Shown here: positions 24,176-27,218 of the stretch, one piece after another
Layout of the letters: each line of letters begins with the position of its first letter
Numbering within the stretch: position 1 is the first letter of the stretch
Origin: an uncultured Peptococcaceae bacterium
GTDB lineage: Bacteria; Bacillota; Peptococcia; Peptococcales; Peptococcaceae
Length of the DNA stretch: 27,218 nucleotides
Assembly (NCBI GenBank): GCA_934229395.1
Contig: CAKQDL010000024.1
Span: 1 to 27,218, forward strand
Reading direction: 5' to 3'
Position numbers and translations under genes: made by a program
The notes under the pieces: model-generated
The model's database searches: none
What the model was told of the DNA's origin: nothing
What the model saw: only the letters and a program-made list of their open reading frames with translations

Positions 24176-25057
24176 CTATTGGTAATATACTCTATCCTTT
24201 ATTGAACCATACCCAAGGGTTGATGTCAAATGGACATTTGGGTAGCAACCAGCAAATTTTTTGAAATTACGCCATGCATCTAGCTGATTGGCGTACAAAC
24301 CAAACAGCGTTGGTCCGCTCCCAGACATGAGCACATTTTCTGCGCCATGGCGCAACAGCAGCTCCTTGCGCGTTTTTGTGCGCTTATCTACTCTAAAGCT
24401 TGGCGCTTCGAGGGCGTTGTACAAGTGACGCTCAATAAAGGCGGTGTCGCCAGCGCGAACAGCTGCGCAAACCTCCTCGAAAAGTTTTTCGTTTGGATGA
24501 ATGTCGCTTGGTTTTATTGCTTTGTAGACCGACGCCGTCGACACACCATAGTCGGCGCGAGAGAGCACAACGTGCATCACAGGAAGCGGCGGCAGCGGTG
24601 TAACAATCTCTCCTCGGCCCTCAGCAATCGCCGTTCCTCCACAAACGCAAAAAGGAACATCCGAGCCAATCTCTGCCCCTAAGGTCATAAGCTCGCCTTC
24701 GCTAAGGCCCAGCTTAAAGAGATCGTTACAGCCAACAAGCACAGCGGCGGCATCTGTACTGCCACCAGCCATACCGGCTGATACTGGAATGTTCTTCTTA
24801 ATTTTTATAGCCACATTTGGCATATCATATTTATCCTGCAAAAGGTTTGCAGCACGCATGGCCAAATTATTTTTATTATTTGGCACATAGGCAGAGTCTG
24901 AGGCAACCGTATTTTCTTTCGCTGCCTCAATAGCAACAAAATCATGCAGTCTTACCGACTGCATGATCATTTTTACTTCGTGATAGCCATCATCGCGTTT
25001 TCTTAGGCAATCCAAAAATAAGTTAATTTTCCCATAGGCCTTAACAATTACTCTCAT
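24176..25057 (-). CDS. ispE: 4-diphosphocytidyl-2-C-methyl-D-erythritol kinase
   Basis: This enzyme phosphorylates CDP-methylerythritol in the non-mevalonate (MEP) isoprenoid pathway. The 293-residue GHMP kinase has KAYGKINLFLDCLRKRDDGYHEV at the N-terminus, with the catalytic Lys and GYHE substrate region. The glycine-rich ATP motif is PVSAGMAGGSTDAAA (91-105), and MSGSGPTLFG lies near the C-terminus. AAGGAGG precedes the ATG by about 4 nt. It starts only 15 nt after the ABC permease stop, so it probably shares transcripts with the transporter genes. purR and spoVG, often found between ispE and glmU, are missing. Confidence 0.95.
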   Translation of the reverse strand: MRVIVKAYGKINLFLDCLRKRDDGYHEVKMIMQSVRLHDFVAIEAAKENTVASDSAYVPNNKNNLAMRAANLLQDKYDMPNVAIKIKKNIPVSAGMAGGSTDAAAVLVGCNDLFKLGLSEGELMTLGAEIGSDVPFCVCGGTAIAEGRGEIVTPLPPLPVMHVVLSRADYGVSTASVYKAIKPSDIHPNEKLFEEVCAAVRAGDTAFIERHLYNALEAPSFRVDKRTKTRKELLLRHGAENVLMSGSGPTLFGLYANQLDAWRNFKKFAGCYPNVHLTSTLGYGSIKDRVYYQ

Positions 25058-25072
25058 GTCAGCCTCCTTAGC

Positions 25073-25765
25073 TTATACGCCTTTTTTAGCGAGTTTCTTT
25101 TCAACTGCGCCCAAAATCGTTGTAATAACTGTAATGAGAAGAAGATAAATCACTGCCGCCGTCACATACATTTCAAACGGCTTGTACAAGGAGCCAGAAT
25201 AAATCTGTGCAGTTCTGAGCAAATCTGTTACTGTAATGGTTGATGCCAAGGCAGTGTCTTTAATAAGGTTGATAAATTCGTTACCTAGTGGTGGAATCAA
25301 ACGACGATAGGTTTGTGGGATGATGATTTTTCTCATGGCCATAGAGCGTGACATCCCCAAGGAGAGGGCAGCTTCCATCTGACCATTATCAATGGAGAGA
25401 ATACCTGAGCGGATGATTTCGGCAATGTAGGCACCGCCGCAAATACTAATCCCCAATACTGCTGCAGTGTAGCTGTCTAAATCAATGCCAAGGGCCGCAG
25501 ACAAACCAAAGTAAATTAAAAAGAGCTGAACGAGCAGTGGAATGCCGCGGAACACCCAGGTGTAGAAGGAACCAATAAGGTTCAAAATCTTCACATTGCT
25601 GATTTTCATAAGGGCAACAAAAAGACCAATGATGAGCCCAAAGAAAATACTAACAACAGCAAGCTTTACAGTAACGACCGACGCCTTGAGTAAGTAAGGC
25701 AGGGTCTGAATAATAACATCCCAATCCCAATCGACTGCACCAAGTAACAAATCATTCATAAGCAT
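25073..25765 (-). CDS. Polar amino acid ABC transporter permease
   Basis: A 230-residue membrane protein of the His/Glu/Gln/Arg/opine permease family (HisM/GlnP type). It has several membrane helices: about 28-55, 65-92, 98-118 and 200-222. The EAA cytoplasmic loop, EAALSLGMSRSMAMRKIIIPQ region (131-151), contacts the transporter ATPase. PQTYRRLIPPLGNEFI is typical. Its ribosome site is modest (AAAGG). It is downstream of the binding-protein gene, across a hairpin, and 15 nt ahead of ispE. The ATPase partner is not in the window. The substrate is probably a polar amino acid but cannot be named. Confidence 0.92.
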   Translation of the reverse strand: MLMNDLLLGAVDWDWDVIIQTLPYLLKASVVTVKLAVVSIFFGLIIGLFVALMKISNVKILNLIGSFYTWVFRGIPLLVQLFLIYFGLSAALGIDLDSYTAAVLGISICGGAYIAEIIRSGILSIDNGQMEAALSLGMSRSMAMRKIIIPQTYRRLIPPLGNEFINLIKDTALASTITVTDLLRTAQIYSGSLYKPFEMYVTAAVIYLLLITVITTILGAVEKKLAKKGV

Positions 25766-25788
25766 TCTATAACCTTTCTAAATACACA

Positions 25789-25820
25789 CGAATACTCACC
25801 TACATTTAGGTGAGTATTCG
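25789..25820 (-). terminator. Intercistronic hairpin between binding protein and permease genes
   Basis: A perfect 14-bp stem (CGAATACTCACCTA, 25789-25802, with 25807-25820) and a 4-nt loop. On the minus strand it is not followed by a full T-run (GTGTGTATTT). It is more likely a partial terminator or 3' stabiliser that gives more binding protein than permease, a common pattern in such transporters. Confidence 0.7.
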
Positions 25821-25833
25821 CCTTTTTATCTAA

Positions 25834-26775
25834 TTATTTTTGAGCGTCTAAGCGCTTTTGAGCATCTTCTACAAGAGGTTCGGTGATGTCGGTTTTAATC
25901 CACTTCATGGAAATTTCCTTGAGCTCACCATTTACAAGCATTTCGTCAACAGCTTGTTGAAGTGCGAGTTGAAGGTCACCATCTTCCTTGCGGATTGCAA
26001 TACCGATGTTGTCAGCTGCTGCACCGTTTTCGTTGTTTTGACCGGTGATTTGGGTAACAGCTACATACTTGCCGCTGTCTAGAAGCTCTACAGCACCAAA
26101 GCTGTCGATGGCAAGAGCATCAATACGACCATTGTCGAGGTCCACAGTGATTTCTGGGAAGGTTTTATAGAGATTGAGGTTTTCGCCATCAGCAAACCCT
26201 TGTTCTTGGAGGTACTTTGCAGCGGTAGAACCGAGCTGGGTACCAATGGTTTTGTCTTTGAAGTAGCTTACATCGGTGATTTTATCCTTGTTAGGATCAT
26301 CAGCCTTTACAAGCACTTCTTGGCTCGCAAAACCATAAGGAACGAAGTTGACTTCCTTAATGCGAGTATCCCACATATTCATACCAGATACAATCACGTC
26401 AAACTTTTTGGTTTGCAAGGATGGTACAATGGCGTTCCAGTCTGCAGGAACGAATTCAATTTCAACACCGAGCTTTTCGCCGATGGCCTTCATCATGTCA
26501 ATGTCAAAGCCAATCATTTCGTCGGTTTCAGCATCGTGATAGCCCATTGGTGGGTAAGAATCGTCCAAACCTACGGTGATTTTGCCAGCCTTCTTTACAC
26601 GATCCAGAGAGCCGTCGCCTTCAACAGTAGCTTCCCATGGGTTTTCTGCTTCGATTTGTGTTACATCGGCACTTGCGCTGCTTTCGGTTTCGGTTTTGTC
26701 TCCTCCGCCGCAACCAACAAGGCCAATTGTGAACAAAGAAATTAGCGCAATAGATAGTAGTTTCTTCATTTTCAT
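25834..26775 (-). CDS. Amino acid ABC transporter substrate-binding lipoprotein
   Basis: A 313-residue extracellular solute-binding protein of family 3 (polar amino acids). It has a basic N-terminus, a hydrophobic stretch and the lipobox LVGC (Cys22), followed by GGG and a Ser/Thr/Glu-rich linker. The binding domain begins with KAGKITVGLDDSYPPMGYHD and contains IGFDIDMMKAIGEKLGV, the family signature, and GTQLGSTAAKYLQ. GGAGGG lies about 6 nt before the ATG. It is the first gene of the minus-strand unit and has its own promoter (26807-26835). The ligand cannot be decided from sequence. Confidence 0.94.
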   Translation of the reverse strand: MKMKKLLSIALISLFTIGLVGCGGGDKTETESSASADVTQIEAENPWEATVEGDGSLDRVKKAGKITVGLDDSYPPMGYHDAETDEMIGFDIDMMKAIGEKLGVEIEFVPADWNAIVPSLQTKKFDVIVSGMNMWDTRIKEVNFVPYGFASQEVLVKADDPNKDKITDVSYFKDKTIGTQLGSTAAKYLQEQGFADGENLNLYKTFPEITVDLDNGRIDALAIDSFGAVELLDSGKYVAVTQITGQNNENGAAADNIGIAIRKEDGDLQLALQQAVDEMLVNGELKEISMKWIKTDITEPLVEDAQKRLDAQK

Positions 26776-26806
26776 TTGTATCCCTCCACTTTTTTAACTC
26801 ATTAGC

Positions 26807-26835
26807 AGTTTATCATAGTAAAGTGTTTTTTTCAA
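26807..26835 (-). promoter_or_regulatory. Promoter of the ABC transporter binding-protein gene
   Basis: On the minus strand TTGAAA (26830-26835) and TAAACT (26807-26812) have a 17-nt spacer. It lies back to back with the plus-strand promoter region of the tRNA. Confidence 0.55.
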
Positions 26836-26864
26836 CCGCTATTTGACTTTTCCTTATTTTTCAT

Positions 26865-26893
26865 TTTACAATAGAGGTCACATCAGTTATACT
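26865..26893 (+). promoter_or_regulatory. Promoter of tRNA-Arg
   Basis: TTTACA (26865-26870) and TATACT (26888-26893) have a 17-nt spacer, giving a start about 8 nt before the mature tRNA. A second candidate pair lies just upstream (TTGACT 26843-26848, TACAAT 26867-26872). Confidence 0.6.
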
Positions 26894-26907
26894 TGTTTTA
26901 GCAATCA

Positions 26908-26979
26908 GCGCTTGTAGCTCAGTGGATAGAGCGTTGCCCTCCGGAGGCAAAAGCGTAGGTTCGATTCCTACCAGGCGCG
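26908..26979 (+). tRNA. tRNA-Arg (anticodon CCG)
   Basis: The full cloverleaf is visible. The acceptor stem GCGCTTG pairs with CAGGCGC. The D-arm is GCTC...GAGC. The anticodon stem TTGCC/GGCAA has loop CTCCGGA, giving anticodon CCG that reads CGG. The T-arm is GTAGG-TTCGATT-CCTAC. The discriminator base is G. The 3' CCA is not encoded (the next bases are TAAAAAG), so it must be added by tRNA nucleotidyltransferase. It is 72 nt long. Confidence 0.95.
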
Positions 26980-27018
26980 TAAAAAGAAGGGGCTGTCGGA
27001 AAATAGACAACCTCAAAT

Positions 27019-27064
27019 AAATAAGGGAGAGAGATTCGCACGAATCTCTCTCCCTTATTTTTCT
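27019..27064. terminator. Perfect 20-bp inverted repeat with T-tail
   Basis: The arms at 27019-27038 and 27041-27060 are exact reverse complements (AAATAAGGGAGAGAG... type); the folded hairpin has a 19-bp stem and a 4-nt loop. The plus strand continues with more Ts. It can end tRNA transcription. If the flanking IS is real, it would also shield its transposase gene from read-through. Confidence 0.8.
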
Positions 27065-27132
27065 GCGGAAAAATAAAAAAAGATGGCTAACAAGTAACCA
27101 TCTCTTCCGTTGCATGATATAATGCAACTATC

Positions 27133-27218
27133 ATGAAAAATCAAGGATATTATAACGACTTCTTCGGTCGAGGTCAACAAAAAATTCTCTTTAATTTATT
27201 CGAATTGGATTTGCCAGA
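27133..27218 (+). CDS. 5' end of an unassigned ORF, possibly a transposase
   Basis: The ATG at 27133-27135 opens a frame that runs to the window edge (28 codons, MKNQGYYNDFFGRGQQ...). A TATAAT (27118-27123) lies very close upstream and no clear ribosome site is visible. The position inside an apparent IS end suggests a transposase, but the 28 residues contain no decisive motif. I do not assign a family. Confidence 0.35.
   Translation, partial: MKNQGYYNDFFGRGQQKILFNLFELDLP

Larger units (their letters stand above)
26989..27218 (+). mobile_element. Probable left end of an insertion sequence (partial)
   Basis: GGGGCTGTCGGAAAA at 26989-27003 resembles the terminal repeats of several IS families (GGGGCTGT...). 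It starts about 10 nt after the tRNA and is followed by a strong palindrome, a -10-like box and an ORF reading off the window. The other end is outside the window, so the element cannot be confirmed. Confidence 0.4.

Noticed and set aside
26861..27127. Minus-strand 88-codon frame over the tRNA gene (contains RLVGIEPTLLPPEGNALSTELQ)
   Set aside because: This is the well-known spurious translation of the antisense strand of a tRNA. The cloverleaf on the plus strand explains the sequence.

Overview
The window is almost entirely protein coding, and nearly every gene lies on the minus strand. Low-to-medium GC, AGGAGG-type ribosome binding sites, Gram-positive-style intrinsic terminators and the order ispE-glmU-prs-pth-mfd point to a member of the Bacillota (Firmicutes). 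spoVG and purR, which sit between ispE and glmU in Bacillus, are absent. A Negativicutes-like or related gut anaerobe is possible, but I cannot fix the genus from sequence alone.

Region 1 (1-2467) is accessory and decayed. It holds the 5' part of a nucleotide pyrophosphatase/alkaline-phosphatase-fold gene that stops early (probably a 1-nt frameshift near 98-100). Next comes an unexplained plus-strand promoter with a 15-bp inverted repeat, which reads straight into an IS30-family element (about 890-2009). The transposase of that element is broken and its coding blocks are out of order. A nested palindromic, MITE/REP-like element follows (2041-2359).

Region 2 (2468-6216) carries a permuted NlpC/P60-like protein under its own promoter, then the RNA-quality-control pair rnr (RNase R) and smpB, followed by a translationally coupled 61-aa protein. 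The rnr 3' end overlaps smpB by 44 nt.

Region 3 (6321-15391, read right to left) is a complete cyclic arginine biosynthesis operon: argC-argJ-argB-argD-[tyrA]-[unknown 108-aa gene]-argF-argG-argH. Several junctions are TAATG or ATGA overlaps. The promoter ahead of argC has its -35 box inside a perfect 16-bp palindrome, TTGCATAATTATGCAA, which looks like an ArgR operator. A prephenate dehydrogenase gene and an uncharacterised small gene are embedded between argD and argF.

Region 4 (15475-16350) is the only full plus-strand protein gene: a CinA/PncC-type protein with an intact C-terminal amidohydrolase domain and an unusually short, divergent N-terminal half. It is divergent from argC.

Region 5 (16394-26775, read right to left) runs: amino-acid ABC transporter binding lipoprotein - permease - ispE - glmU - prs - pth - mfd - prsA-like foldase. 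The binding protein has its own promoter, and a hairpin separates it from the permease. No transporter ATPase is present. A terminator separates pth from mfd, and prsA has its own promoter after the mfd terminator.

Region 6 (26865-27218) has a plus-strand tRNA-Arg(CCG). It is followed within about 10 nt by what looks like the end of a second insertion sequence, a perfect 20-bp inverted repeat, and the first 28 codons of an unassigned ORF cut by the window edge.
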